A stretch of 64,000 bases of DNA. Source: Belnapia arida. GTDB lineage: Bacteria > Pseudomonadota > Alphaproteobacteria > Acetobacterales > Acetobacteraceae. The translations under genes and the position numbers were made by a program. Under the pieces are notes generated by a model. That model ran no database searches. It was not told the DNA's origin and saw nothing but the letters and a program-made list of their open reading frames with translations. Positions 9,124-18,101 of the stretch are shown piece after piece (position 1 is the first letter of the stretch; every line of letters begins with the position of its first letter). The stretch lies in NCBI RefSeq assembly GCF_016773205.1, contig NZ_JAETWB010000001.1:992001-1056000 (forward strand), read 5' to 3'.

Positions 9124-10179
9124 ATGGCCGCCCCGCTCCTCGACATCCGCCGCATCTATCTCGAACCGGCGGCTGCCGCCCTGCCGCGTGGCCAGGAAGT
9201 GCTCGCCCGCTTCCCCGCAGCCGAGCGTGTCGAGGTCGCCTCCCACTGGCGCATTCCCGAACTCCGCGAGGCCGAGCCGGAGGACTACCTCCGCCCCAAG
9301 CGCGAGGTGCTCGTCCTCGGCGTGAAGAAGGGCCTGCCCTTCCGCCCGAATGGCCGCAGCGCCGACTTCATCGCCCCTTCCAGCTCTAATGGCTGCGCCA
9401 TGGCCTGCGCCTATTGCTATGTCGCCCGGCGCAAGGGCCATGCGAACCCGATCACCGTCTTCGCCAATATCGAGCAGATCCTGGCCGCCACCGCCCGCCA
9501 CGCCACCAAGCAGGGGCCGAAGCCGGAGCCGAATCAGGTCGACCCGCGAGACTGGGTCTACGACCTCGGCGAGAATGGCGACCTCTCCGTCGATGCGCTG
9601 ATCTCCGACAATGTCCGCGACCTCGTCGCCCTCTTCCGCACCCTGCCCAAGGCCAAGGGCAGCTTCGCCACCAAGGGCGTCACCCCAGCGCTGCTCGGCT
9701 ACGACCCGCAGGGCCGCACCCGCATCCGCATGTCGCTGATGCCGCATGGCATTGCGAAGCTGCTCGACGTGCGCGCCCCCTCCATCGCCGAGCGCATGGC
9801 CTTCGTTCCCGAGTTGCACCGTGCCGGCTACGAGGTCCATCTGAACTTCTCCCCCGTCGTCCTGCACGAGGGATGGGAGGCGGAATGGACCGCCCTCTTC
9901 GCGGAACTCGACGACTTGCTGCCCGCTGCGGTGAAGCAGCAACTGGCGGCCGAGATCATTATGCTCACCCACAACGAGGCGCTGCACGACGTCAACCTCG
10001 CCTGGCACCCCAAGGCCGAGGAGATGCTCTGGCGCCCCGACATCCAAGAGGAGAAGCGCTCCGAGGCGGGCGGGGTGAACCTCCGCTACCGCACGGGTTG
10101 GAAGGGCAAGTGGCTCGCCCGCTTCCAGGCCCTCCTTGCGCAGCACATGCCCTATTGCCGGGTGCGCTATGCCTTTTGA
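9124..10179 (+). CDS. Radical SAM protein of the spore-photoproduct-lyase-like family, lacking the SPL catalytic Cys
   Basis: A protein of 351 residues. C91, C95 and C98 (CAMACAYCYV) form the CxxxCxxC motif that binds a 4Fe-4S cluster for radical SAM chemistry. The whole protein resembles the SPL-like family found in non-sporulating proteobacteria. It has only four cysteines: the three cluster ligands and C345 near the end (PYCRVRYAF). Where true SPL carries its hydrogen-donor Cys (FExxC..D), this protein reads VYDLGENGDLS (145-155), without Cys. The next gene, also SPL-like, overlaps its end by 11 bases. DNA photoproduct repair is possible, but the substrate is unknown. Confidence 0.85.
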   Translation: MAAPLLDIRRIYLEPAAAALPRGQEVLARFPAAERVEVASHWRIPELREAEPEDYLRPKREVLVLGVKKGLPFRPNGRSADFIAPSSSNGCAMACAYCYVARRKGHANPITVFANIEQILAATARHATKQGPKPEPNQVDPRDWVYDLGENGDLSVDALISDNVRDLVALFRTLPKAKGSFATKGVTPALLGYDPQGRTRIRMSLMPHGIAKLLDVRAPSIAERMAFVPELHRAGYEVHLNFSPVVLHEGWEAEWTALFAELDDLLPAAVKQQLAAEIIMLTHNEALHDVNLAWHPKAEEMLWRPDIQEEKRSEAGGVNLRYRTGWKGKWLARFQALLAQHMPYCRVRYAF

Positions 10180-11230
10180 CGCCGCCCCGCCGCGCCTCTG
10201 GGTGCCGAAGCGCGTGCTGGCGACGCCCGCCGCCCTCGCCTGGCCGGAGGGCGCCGCCATGGCCGAGCGCGCCGCCGCCCTCGGCGCCGAGCTGGTGCGG
10301 CTGAAGTCGGACCGCCTTACTGGCCTTCCCGACACCTACCGCGACGCCAAAACGACCCTCGCCCTGGTCGTCGCCCCGCCCAGCAAGCGCCGCCCCCAGC
10401 CGATCCCGCCCAGCGCCGATTTCCGCTTCGACCTCGCCGCCGGCTGCCCGGCCCATTGCCAGTACTGCTACCTCGCGGGCTCGCTGGCGGGACCGCCGAT
10501 CATCCGCGCCTATGCCAACCTGCCGGAGATCCTTGCCGAGCTGCCGCCGCTGCTCGGCCAGGGCCGCGTCACCTCGACCGACGCGGCGAGGGCAGGGGAG
10601 GGCACCACCTTCGAGTGTTCCTGCTACACCGACCCGTTGGCGCTCGAGCACATCACCGGCGCTCTCGCCACCGCCATCCGCCGTTTCGGCGCGTGGGAGG
10701 CGCCGGTCCAGCTCCGCTTCACCACCAAGTACGATGCGGTGGAGCCGCTGCTCGGCCTGCCGCACAACCGGCGCACGCGCATCCGCTTCTCGCTCAATGC
10801 CGCGGGGGCGGAGCGCTTCGAGGGTGGCACGCCGCGCATGCCGGCTCGCTTGGCCGCGCTACGCCGCATGGCCGAGGCCGGCTATCGCATCGGCCTCACC
10901 ATCGCGCCGATCCTGCCCATCCCGGATTGGGAGATGCAATACGACCGGCTGCTCGCCGATTGCGCCACGGCGCTGGACGGCATCCCCGACCCCGACCTCA
11001 CCGTCGAGCTCATCACCCACCGCTTCACCGAGTCCTCGCGTAAGATCCTGCGCGGCTGGTACCCGGGCAGCCGGCTGGAGATGGAGGATGCGAGCCGCAG
11101 CCGGAAGACGACGAAATTCGGTGGCATCAAATATGTTTTCCCGCGCGAGCAGATGGCCGCGCTCCGCCGCGGGCTTGAGGCGAGCCTCGCCCGCCACCTG
11201 CCCCAGGCCCGCCGCCTCTACTGGACCTGA
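10169..11230 (+). CDS. Spore photoproduct lyase-like radical SAM protein with putative catalytic Cys
   Basis: A protein of 353 residues; SplB is about 340. C93, C97 and C100 (CPAHCQYCYL) are the cluster ligands, followed by FECSCYTDPLALEHITG (148-164). This aligns by eye with the SPL segment that holds the hydrogen-donating Cys, here C152 (C150 is close by). RFTTKYDAVEPLL, RFSLNA and TVELITHRFTESSR follow in SPL order, and the tail KYVFPREQM..LARHLP is SPL-like. I chose the ATG at 10169, inside the end of the preceding gene, which gives an 11-base overlap; another start is available at 10136. True SPL reverts the thymine dimer of spores, but this organism should not make spores. Confidence 0.85.
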   Translation: MPFDAAPPRLWVPKRVLATPAALAWPEGAAMAERAAALGAELVRLKSDRLTGLPDTYRDAKTTLALVVAPPSKRRPQPIPPSADFRFDLAAGCPAHCQYCYLAGSLAGPPIIRAYANLPEILAELPPLLGQGRVTSTDAARAGEGTTFECSCYTDPLALEHITGALATAIRRFGAWEAPVQLRFTTKYDAVEPLLGLPHNRRTRIRFSLNAAGAERFEGGTPRMPARLAALRRMAEAGYRIGLTIAPILPIPDWEMQYDRLLADCATALDGIPDPDLTVELITHRFTESSRKILRGWYPGSRLEMEDASRSRKTTKFGGIKYVFPREQMAALRRGLEASLARHLPQARRLYWT

Positions 11231-11305
11231 GCCGCCGCCCCCTGCCATAACGCAGCCGGGAAGAACGCCCGCTCCACGGCACACCTGCACTCAGGGAGGA
11301 GCGGC

Positions 11306-12286
11306 ATGCACCGCCTCGTCACCGCGGCCTTCGCCGCGTTCATCGCCATGGCCGCGCCGGCCGTTGCGCAGACCCGCTGGGTCATGGCCACCGCCTATCC
11401 GGACGCCAATTTCCACACCCAGACCGTCCGCGCCTTCCTCGCCGATATCGAGGCCGCGGCGCCCGGCAAGCTGGCCGTCCAGCTCCACAGCAACGCCTCG
11501 CTGATGCCGCTGACGCAGATCAAGCGCGGCGTGCAGACCGGTCAGATCCAGCTCGGTGAATTCCTCCTCGGCGCCTATGGCAACGAGGACCCGATCTACG
11601 AGGTCGATTTCATCCCCTTCCTCGCCAGCAACTGGATGGAAGGCCGCGCCCTCGGCCAGGCGATCGAGCCAGCCATCCTCGCCCGGCTCGAGCGCCAGGG
11701 CCTGACCGCCCTCTACATGGTCCCCTGGCCGAGCCAGGCCCTTTACAGCCGCACCGAGTTGCGCAGCGTGGACGACCTCCGCGGCAGCCGCTTCCGCGCC
11801 CAGACGCCGATCATCGCCCGCATGGCGGAGCTGCTCGGCGCGACGCCGGTGCTGGTGCAGGCGGCCGACATCCCCCAGGCCTTCGCCACCGGCATCGTCA
11901 ATGCCATGGTGACGAGCGCCCAGACCGGCGTCGACAGCTCCGCCTGGGACTACTCGAAGTACTTCTACAACATCGGCTTCACCCTGACCCGGAACGTGGT
12001 CGTGGTGAACACCCGGGCGCTGCGCTCGCTCGATGCGGCGACCCAAGCCGCCATCACCGCCGCCGCCGAGCGCGCCACGGCCCGCGGCCTCGAGGCCTCC
12101 CAGGCCTCCGAGCGGGAAATGACCGCCCGCCTCCAGGCCCATGGGATGCAGGCCCCGGCGCCGAGCGAGGCCCTCATGTCCGGCCTCCGCGCCATCGGGG
12201 CCAAGCAGGAGGAGGAATGGCTCGCCAAGGCGGGTCCCGACGGGCGGGCCATGCTGGACCGCTACCGCGCCCTGCTGCGCCAGTGA
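11306..12286 (+). CDS. TRAP transporter solute-binding protein (DctP family), orphan
   Basis: A protein of 326 residues with a Sec signal peptide (MHRLVTAAFAAFIAMAAPAVAQT). It is a periplasmic DctP-type receptor. The DctP helix region LGATPVLVQAADIPQAFATGIVNAMVTS (by eye, residues 176-203) and RAQTPIIARMAELL bind the substrate carboxylate through a conserved Arg; carboxylic acids are the usual ligands. A GGGAGGAG ribosome-binding site precedes the ATG. No DctQ or DctM gene adjoins it, so it must work with permeases encoded elsewhere. It converges with the deacetylase gene, four bases apart. Confidence 0.88.
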   Translation: MHRLVTAAFAAFIAMAAPAVAQTRWVMATAYPDANFHTQTVRAFLADIEAAAPGKLAVQLHSNASLMPLTQIKRGVQTGQIQLGEFLLGAYGNEDPIYEVDFIPFLASNWMEGRALGQAIEPAILARLERQGLTALYMVPWPSQALYSRTELRSVDDLRGSRFRAQTPIIARMAELLGATPVLVQAADIPQAFATGIVNAMVTSAQTGVDSSAWDYSKYFYNIGFTLTRNVVVVNTRALRSLDAATQAAITAAAERATARGLEASQASEREMTARLQAHGMQAPAPSEALMSGLRAIGAKQEEEWLAKAGPDGRAMLDRYRALLRQ

Positions 12287-12290
12287 CGGC

Positions 12291-13181
12291 TCAGGTGGTG
12301 CTGCCTTCGGGCAGCGCCGCCACATGGTCGAAGATGGCGCCGGCGGTGGTGATCCACACCTCGCCCCGCCGCGCGGCAATGGCCGAAAGCGCACCTCGCA
12401 GCGCCCGCAGCCGGTAGGGCTGGCCAACGATGTAGGGGTGCAGCGCGATCCCCATCACCTGCGGGATGCCGTCCCGCGCCACCTGCTCCAGCCGCTCCTC
12501 GAAATCCGCGAGCGCCATGGCCGCGAATTGCTCCGCGCCATCCTTGCGCGCCACCACGGAGGGGATGTCGTTCACCTCCTGCGGGTAGGGGATGGCCAGA
12601 AGCCGCCCGGACCGCGTCCGCATCCAGACCGGCTGGTCGTCCATGCACCAGTTGAGCGTGTAGCGGTAGCCGGCCTCGGCCAGCAGGTCGGGCGTCACCC
12701 GACTCTCGGCGATCCAGGGCGACAGCCAGCCGCGCGGCGCTACCCCCTCATGCGCCAGGATCGCCGCCGTGCTCGCGGCGACCAGCGCCCGCTCCAGCCC
12801 CTCGTCGAGGACTGATTGCCGCTCGCTGTTGGTCCGCCCATGCCCGGCGATCTCGTCGCCCCGCGCCCGGTGCGCCGCGACGAGGTGCGGGGCATGATCG
12901 TACATCGCGCTGTTGAGCAGCACCGTCGCCGGCAGGGCGAGCGCATCGAGCAGCTCGATCAGCCGCCAGGCGCCGACCCGGTTGCCGTAGTCCCGCCAGG
13001 CATGGTTCAGCACATCCGGCTGCGGCCCGCCGGGCGCCAGCTCCGCCCCCAGCCCCTCGCCAAAGGCGAAGTGCTCGAGATTGACCCCGAGATAGACAGC
13101 GAGCTTCGCGCCGCCCGGCCAGGCATAGCGGGGCCGATCGGGCCAGGGGTGGTAGTCGTAGCGGCCATGGCTCGGCAGCAT
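12291..13181 (-). CDS. Polysaccharide deacetylase family protein (NodB-homology, PuuE/HpPgdA-like)
   Basis: A protein of 296 residues. I chose the ATG at 13181, which gives MLPSHGRYDYHPWPDRPRY; a 19-codon in-frame extension has low-complexity Cys-rich sequence. Marks are LEHFAFGEG, DYGNRVGAWRLIELLDALALPATVLLNSA (the conserved start of this subgroup), HGRTNSERQ and RGWLSPWIAES, then GIALHPYIVGQPYR near the C-terminus. This subgroup includes HpPgdA peptidoglycan deacetylase and the allantoinase PuuE. No signal peptide is visible, which favours a cytoplasmic amidase on a small substrate such as allantoin over a cell-wall enzyme; that is inference. Confidence 0.82.
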   Translation of the reverse strand: MLPSHGRYDYHPWPDRPRYAWPGGAKLAVYLGVNLEHFAFGEGLGAELAPGGPQPDVLNHAWRDYGNRVGAWRLIELLDALALPATVLLNSAMYDHAPHLVAAHRARGDEIAGHGRTNSERQSVLDEGLERALVAASTAAILAHEGVAPRGWLSPWIAESRVTPDLLAEAGYRYTLNWCMDDQPVWMRTRSGRLLAIPYPQEVNDIPSVVARKDGAEQFAAMALADFEERLEQVARDGIPQVMGIALHPYIVGQPYRLRALRGALSAIAARRGEVWITTAGAIFDHVAALPEGSTT

Positions 13182-13273
13182 GCGGCGGGCTCCCGGAACG
13201 AATGGACAGCATCTGCCCGGCCCTTTGCAGCAGTGCAAGGTGACGTAGCCCCACCGACACCCTATTATACGGC

Positions 13274-14944
13274 ATGGCTTCCCCCTCGGCTGGCCGCCAG
13301 GACGCAGCGCGCGCCCTGCTGCGCCGTGAATCCCGGGCCCTGCGCGGCCGCGTCCTGCTGCCCGTCCTGCTAGGGGTGGCCGCCACCGCCTGCGCGCTCG
13401 GCACCACCTGGCTTACGGCGCGGCTGCTCGCCGCCCTGCTCGGCAACCCCGGCGCCGGCTGGCCGGAACTCGCCGCCGCCGCTGCGCTGGCCCTGCTCGG
13501 CGCCGCCCTTGGCCTCGCCCAGGAACGCGCCCAGCTCGCCGCCGGCGAGGCCGCCCGCACCCGGCTTCGCGACGCCGCCTTCGCCCGGCTGCTCGCCGCC
13601 GGCCCCGCCGCCCCGCGCGGAGTGGGCGAGGCGGCCTCTCTGGCGGTGGACCGGGTGGAAGCGCTGGACGGCTATTTCGGCCGCTGGCTGCCGACCGCCA
13701 TGCTCGCCCTGCTCTCGCCGCTGATGGTTATCGCCGCCGCCAGCACCGCCGACCCGCGCAGCGGCCTGCTGCTGCTGATCGCCGGCCTGCTCTACCCGGT
13801 GGCGATGGCGGCGACGGGCATCGGCGCCGCCCAGGCCAGCCGCCGCCAGTTCGAATCCCTGGAGCGCCTCTCCGGTCGCTTCCTCGACCGCATGCGCGGC
13901 CTGCCGACCCTCGTCCTCTTCAACCGCCAGGAGGCGGAGGCCGAGGCGCTGGGCAAAGCCGCCGACGAGCTGCGGCAGCGGACCATGAAGGTGCTGCGCG
14001 TCGCCTTCCTCTCCGGCACCGCGCTGGAGCTGCTCTCCGCCCTGGCGCTCGCCTGCATCGCCTGGCGCCACGGCGCGCTGGAAGGCGGCGACCCCGCCGC
14101 CGGCCTCTTCTGCCTGCTGCTTGTGCCCACCTTCTTCGCTCCGCTGCGCAGCTTCGCCGCCGCCTATCACGAACGCCTTTCCGCCGCCGGCGCCGCCGCC
14201 GCCCTCGCCCCTCTGCTGCTGGCCGAGGAGCCGGGCGGTCTCCTGCTTGAGGAGATGCCGCCCCGCGTCGTCGTCACCTTCACCGATGTGCGCCTCACCT
14301 ACGACCCGGCCCGCCCGCCCGCCCTCGACGGCCTCTCCTTCCGGGTCAATGCCGGCGAGACGCTGGTGCTGGCCGGCCCCTCGGGCGCCGGTAAGTCCTC
14401 CGTGCTCCGCCTGCTGTTGGGTTTCAACCGTCCCGAGGCCGGGCGCATCGCCATCAACGGCCAGGACGCCCTGGCGCTGAAGCCCGCCGAGCTGCGCCGT
14501 CTCTCCTCCTATGTCGGGCAGAAGCCGCATCTCTTCCGCGCCTCCATCCGCGACAATATCCGCTTCGCCCGGCCGGACGCCTCGCCCGAGCAGGTCGAGG
14601 CCGCCGCCGCCGCTGCCCGGGTGCTGGATTTCACTGCCGGCCTGTCGCAGGGGCTCGACACATTGGTGGGCGAGGGGGGATGGGGGCTTTCCGGCGGCCA
14701 GGCGCAGCGGGTGGCGCTCGCCCGCGCCTTCCTGCGCGACACGCCCCTTGTCCTGCTCGACGAGCCGACCGCCCATCTCGACCCGGGCACGGAATCCGAG
14801 GTGATCGAGAGCCTGCAGCGCCTCTGCATGGGCCGCACTGCCATCATCGCCAGCCATTCCGCCGCCGCCCGCGCCCGGCTCGGCCGGGTGCTGGAGATCA
14901 CCGGCGGCCGTGCCGCCGGCAGCGCCCGGCTGGCGCAAGGATAG
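13274..14944 (+). CDS. cydD: Thiol reductant ABC exporter subunit CydD
   Basis: A protein of 556 residues with about six N-terminal membrane helices and a C-terminal ATPase. Walker A is GPSGAGKSS (about 368-376), the signature LSGGQAQRVALARAF (about 473) and Walker B LVLLDEPTAHLD (about 493). The membrane half carries the CydD marks YFGRWLPTAMLALLSPLMV and FFAPLRSFAAAYHERLSAAGAA. CydDC exports glutathione and cysteine to the periplasm and is needed for assembly of cytochrome bd and periplasmic haemoproteins. cydC follows after four bases. No cydAB genes are in the window. A weak upstream region of 92 bases separates it from the divergent deacetylase. Confidence 0.93.
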   Translation: MASPSAGRQDAARALLRRESRALRGRVLLPVLLGVAATACALGTTWLTARLLAALLGNPGAGWPELAAAAALALLGAALGLAQERAQLAAGEAARTRLRDAAFARLLAAGPAAPRGVGEAASLAVDRVEALDGYFGRWLPTAMLALLSPLMVIAAASTADPRSGLLLLIAGLLYPVAMAATGIGAAQASRRQFESLERLSGRFLDRMRGLPTLVLFNRQEAEAEALGKAADELRQRTMKVLRVAFLSGTALELLSALALACIAWRHGALEGGDPAAGLFCLLLVPTFFAPLRSFAAAYHERLSAAGAAAALAPLLLAEEPGGLLLEEMPPRVVVTFTDVRLTYDPARPPALDGLSFRVNAGETLVLAGPSGAGKSSVLRLLLGFNRPEAGRIAINGQDALALKPAELRRLSSYVGQKPHLFRASIRDNIRFARPDASPEQVEAAAAAARVLDFTAGLSQGLDTLVGEGGWGLSGGQAQRVALARAFLRDTPLVLLDEPTAHLDPGTESEVIESLQRLCMGRTAIIASHSAAARARLGRVLEITGGRAAGSARLAQG

Positions 14945-14948
14945 CGTT

Positions 14949-16589
14949 ATGACTGCCGACCTCCTCCGCATCCTCGGCCTCTGGCGGGCGCGGCGCGGCT
15001 GGCTCGCCGCCGGCCTCGGCGTCACCATCCTCTCCGCCCTGATCGGTGCCGCGCTGCTGGCGCTCGCCGGCCAGGCCGTGGCCGATGCGCTGGGCGGTGC
15101 CGCCGTCGCCGCCGCCGTCTCCTTCTTCCTGCTCAAGCCGCTGATCGGCCTGCGCCCCGCCGCCCGCTGGGCCGAGCGCATGGTGAGCCATGCAGCCACC
15201 TTCCGAGCCTTGGCCGATACCCGCGTCTGGTTCTTCCGCCGCCTCGCCGAGCGGCTGCCCGCCGGCATCGGCCTGCGCCGCTCAGGCGACCTGCTCGGCC
15301 GGCTGGTGGCGGATGTGGAGGCGCTGGACGGGCTCTACCTGAAAGTCATGGTCCCGGTCGCCGCCGCCCTCGCCCTGGTGCTGGTGGTGGTGGCGCTGCT
15401 GGCCGGGCATCCATTGCTCGCCGCAGCCGTCGCCCTGCCGCTGGCGCTTGCCCTCGCCCTCCCATTCCTGCTCGCCCCGGGCGCTGCCCGCGCCGCGGCC
15501 GAGGCGGCCGCGGCGCAGGGCCGGCTGCGCGCCGCCGCAGTCGATCCGCTGATCGGCATCGAGGACACGCTGGCCGCCAATGCCGAAGGACGGGCCGGCG
15601 CGGCGCTGGCGGAAGAAACGCGGAAGCTCGGTCGGGCGCAGCGCCGCCTTGCAGGACGCGCCGCCCTGGCCGGTGCCGCCGGCACGGTGCTGGGCCAGGC
15701 GGCGCTGCTCGCCGCCCTCGCCTGGGGATTGGGCGGCGGGGCGCCGGGGATGACGGTCCTGGCGCTGTTTCTCGTGCTGGCGACGGCGGAGACGGTCGGA
15801 GTCCTGCCGCGGGCCGGGACGGCGCTGGCCGCCGCCGCCGCCGGCGCCCGCCGCCTGCTGGAGGCGGCCGACGCGCCGCCTCCCCTGACCGAGCCGGCGC
15901 AACCCGCTGACCTGCCCACTGGCCATGCGATCCGGATCGAGGGGCTATGCTTCGCCTGGGAGCCCGACCGGCCGCCTGTTTTCGACGGGCTCGATCTCGA
16001 CCTGCCCGAGGGCACCCGCCTTGCCCTGCTTGGGCCGAGCGGCATCGGCAAGTCGAGCCTGGCTGCCCTGCTGCTGAAGCTCGCCGCGCCGCAGGCCGGG
16101 CGCATCACCCTGGGCGGCACAGACCTGGCGAGCCTCGCCGCCGAGGATGTCCGCCGCCGCATTGCCTGCCTCAGCCAGGATGCCCGGCTGTTCGACGACA
16201 GCATCGCCGCCAATCTCCGCATCGCGGCGCCGCTCGCGCCCGAGGCGGCGCTGTGGCGGGCGCTCGACCGCGCCGGCATCGGCACCCTGGTCAGGGCCCT
16301 GCCGGAAGGGCTTGAGACCCGCTGCGGCGAGGGTGGGGCCCGCTTCTCCGGAGGGCAGGCGCGGCGGCTGGCGCTGGCGCGCGTGCTGCTTTCCGCCGCT
16401 CCGGTGCTTATTCTCGACGAGCCGACAGCAGGCCTCGACGCCGAAACCGAGCGAGCCTTCCTCGAAACCCTGGAGGAGGTAACGGCCGGCCGCACCGTTA
16501 TCCTCATTGCTCATCGCCTGACCGGGGTGGAACGGACGACGCGCATCATTCGCCTCGCCGGTGGCCGGGCCTTGCCTGCGGCGGGCTGA
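14949..16589 (+). CDS. cydC: Thiol reductant ABC exporter subunit CydC
   Basis: A protein of 546 residues, the partner of CydD in a heterodimeric ABC exporter. CydC marks are LKPLIGLRPAARWAERMVSHAATFRALADTRVWFFRRLAE, where the cytoplasmic loop is conserved, and GDLLGRLVADVEALDGLYLKVMVP. The ATPase has Walker A GPSGIGKSS (about residue 364), FSGGQARRLALARVLL and Walker B LILDEPTAGLD. The ATG at 14949 lies four bases after the cydD stop; an in-frame start 13 codons earlier overlaps cydD and is less likely. A radical-SAM gene starts 16 bases after its stop, so all three are probably one transcript. Confidence 0.93.
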   Translation: MTADLLRILGLWRARRGWLAAGLGVTILSALIGAALLALAGQAVADALGGAAVAAAVSFFLLKPLIGLRPAARWAERMVSHAATFRALADTRVWFFRRLAERLPAGIGLRRSGDLLGRLVADVEALDGLYLKVMVPVAAALALVLVVVALLAGHPLLAAAVALPLALALALPFLLAPGAARAAAEAAAAQGRLRAAAVDPLIGIEDTLAANAEGRAGAALAEETRKLGRAQRRLAGRAALAGAAGTVLGQAALLAALAWGLGGGAPGMTVLALFLVLATAETVGVLPRAGTALAAAAAGARRLLEAADAPPPLTEPAQPADLPTGHAIRIEGLCFAWEPDRPPVFDGLDLDLPEGTRLALLGPSGIGKSSLAALLLKLAAPQAGRITLGGTDLASLAAEDVRRRIACLSQDARLFDDSIAANLRIAAPLAPEAALWRALDRAGIGTLVRALPEGLETRCGEGGARFSGGQARRLALARVLLSAAPVLILDEPTAGLDAETERAFLETLEEVTAGRTVILIAHRLTGVERTTRIIRLAGGRALPAAG

Positions 16590-16605
16590 GGGCTAGATCG
16601 CAGCC

Positions 16606-17565
16606 ATGTCCGTTCTCGCCCCGACCGCCCCGCCGCCGCTCGACCCCGCCAAATTTCGCGATCCATGGGTCACGGCCAAGGGCGAGGCGCGCGCGACGGT
16701 CGCCCTCGGAGGCCTCCGCAGCCTCTGGGTCAATACCGGGACGCTTTGCAACATTGCCTGCAGCAACTGCTACATCGAGAGCAGCCCGCGGAACGACTCG
16801 CTGGTCTACATCACCGCCGCCGAACTCCGTCCCTTCCTTGACGAGATCGCCCGGGACGGGCTGCCGGTGGAGGAGATCGGCTTCACCGGCGGCGAGCCCT
16901 TCCTCAACCGCGACCTCCCGGCGATGCTGGAAGATGTGCTCTCTCGCGGTCATCGCGCCCTGGTGCTGACCAATGCGATGAAGCCGATGCGCAACCACGC
17001 CGCGGCCCTCCTCTCGCTGCGGGACCGGTATGGCGAGGCGCTGACTCTCCGCGTCAGCCTCGACCATTACGGCGCAGTGCTGCACGACCTAGAGCGGCAG
17101 GAGGGCAGCTTCGCCATCGCCCTCGACGGGCTGCGCTGGCTGGCGCGCGAGGGCTTCCGCGTCCATGTCGCCGGGCGGGCCGCCTTTGGCGGGGAAGGGG
17201 AGGCCGCGATGCGCGACGGCTTCGCTGGCCTCTTCGCCGAGCAAGGCATCCCGATCGATGCCGCGGACCCGGTGGCCCTGATGCTCTTCCCGGAGATGGA
17301 TGCGGCGGCCGACGTGCCGGAGATCACCACCGCCTGCTGGGGCATTCTCGGCAAGTCGCCGGACAGCATGATGTGCGCCTCCTCGCGGATGCTGGTGAAG
17401 CGTCGCGGCGCCGCGGCGCCTGCGGTGCTGGCCTGCACGCTGCTGCCGCATGACCCGCAATTCGAGCTGGGCGGGACGCTGGCCGAGGCCGCCCGCCCGG
17501 TGGCGCTGAACCACCCGCACTGCGCCAGGTTCTGCGTCCTTGGCGGTGCAGCCTGCTCGCGCTGA
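16606..17565 (+). CDS. Radical SAM protein with Cys-rich C-terminus, unknown substrate
   Basis: A protein of 319 residues. C48, C52 and C55 (LCNIACSNCYIESS) bind the radical-SAM 4Fe-4S cluster, and FTGGEPFLN near residue 93 is the GGE motif that holds SAM. The C-terminal part has C244, C257, C277, C306, C310 and C317, ending CARFCVLGGAACSR, which suggests an auxiliary Fe-S cluster of SPASM or twitch type. I do not recognise a characterised family. It starts 16 bases after cydC, so it is likely co-transcribed with the thiol exporter. No small peptide gene or transporter that would mark a RiPP cluster lies next to it. Confidence 0.75.
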   Translation: MSVLAPTAPPPLDPAKFRDPWVTAKGEARATVALGGLRSLWVNTGTLCNIACSNCYIESSPRNDSLVYITAAELRPFLDEIARDGLPVEEIGFTGGEPFLNRDLPAMLEDVLSRGHRALVLTNAMKPMRNHAAALLSLRDRYGEALTLRVSLDHYGAVLHDLERQEGSFAIALDGLRWLAREGFRVHVAGRAAFGGEGEAAMRDGFAGLFAEQGIPIDAADPVALMLFPEMDAAADVPEITTACWGILGKSPDSMMCASSRMLVKRRGAAAPAVLACTLLPHDPQFELGGTLAEAARPVALNHPHCARFCVLGGAACSR

Positions 17566-17714
17566 GGCAGGCCGCTTCGCCCTCCGGAATGTGATGGCCG
17601 GTCGCTTCCGCCACTATGCGAGAAGCGAGACGATCAGGGTTGCGTGATTCGTGGCATCCGCGCCTCTGAGTTGCGTTACGCGCCAGCTACTTACATCGCT
17701 TCCGGAGTAATCCT
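17566..17714. other. Intergenic region before the OmpA lipoprotein gene
   Basis: 149 bases that should hold the promoter of the lipoprotein gene. GGAG ends 9 bases before the ATG at 17715 and serves as ribosome-binding site. I see no strong sigma-70 boxes and no clear terminator hairpin after the radical-SAM gene. Confidence 0.35.
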
Positions 17715-18101
17715 ATGCGTCGCCTTTTTCTCGTCGCCCTGCCGATGCTGGCCCTGGCTGCCTGTCAGGCGCCAAGCCAGGCCCCGGCGTCCCGCAGCGT
17801 CGTCTTCTTCACCAATGACAGCGCCGCGCTCGACGAGAATGCCGCAGGCCTCGTCTCCGAGGTGGCCGGGCGGGCCAAGGCAAGCCCCGGCGCCCCGATC
17901 CGCGTGCGCGGCTTCACCGCCCCGGACGGCAGCGCCGGCTTCAACCGGGCGCTGGCCGAGGCGCGCGCCCGCAACGTCGCCGATGTGCTGGTCGCCGCCG
18001 GTATCGAGCGCAGCCGCATCCGCATCGAGCCGCGCGGGCCGGTCTCCTACGAGATGATCCCGACCGAGAGCCGCCGCGTGGAGATCCTTCTCGGCGGCTA
18101 G
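17715..18101 (+). CDS. OmpA-family lipoprotein
   Basis: A protein of 128 residues. A lipoprotein signal peptide ends in LALAAC, so Cys17 should be lipidated. The rest is an OmpA/MotB C-terminal domain: VVFFTNDSAALDENA (strand one), then IRVRGFTAPDGSAGFNRALAEARARNVADVLVAAGIERSRIRIEPRG with the Asp/Arg pair that grips the diaminopimelate of peptidoglycan. It is about as short as Pal without its linker, so it probably tethers the outer membrane to peptidoglycan. It stands alone: no tolB gene is present. Confidence 0.87.
   Translation: MRRLFLVALPMLALAACQAPSQAPASRSVVFFTNDSAALDENAAGLVSEVAGRAKASPGAPIRVRGFTAPDGSAGFNRALAEARARNVADVLVAAGIERSRIRIEPRGPVSYEMIPTESRRVEILLGG

Noticed and set aside
13370-15268. 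A minus-strand open frame of over 600 codons opposite cydD and cydC
   Set aside because: Composition is Gly/Gln/Glu/Arg-rich without motifs, and the plus strand carries both ABC exporter genes with full motifs.
16606-17565. RiPP biosynthesis cluster around the radical SAM gene
   Set aside because: No small precursor peptide frame with its own ribosome-binding site and no peptidase was seen beside it.
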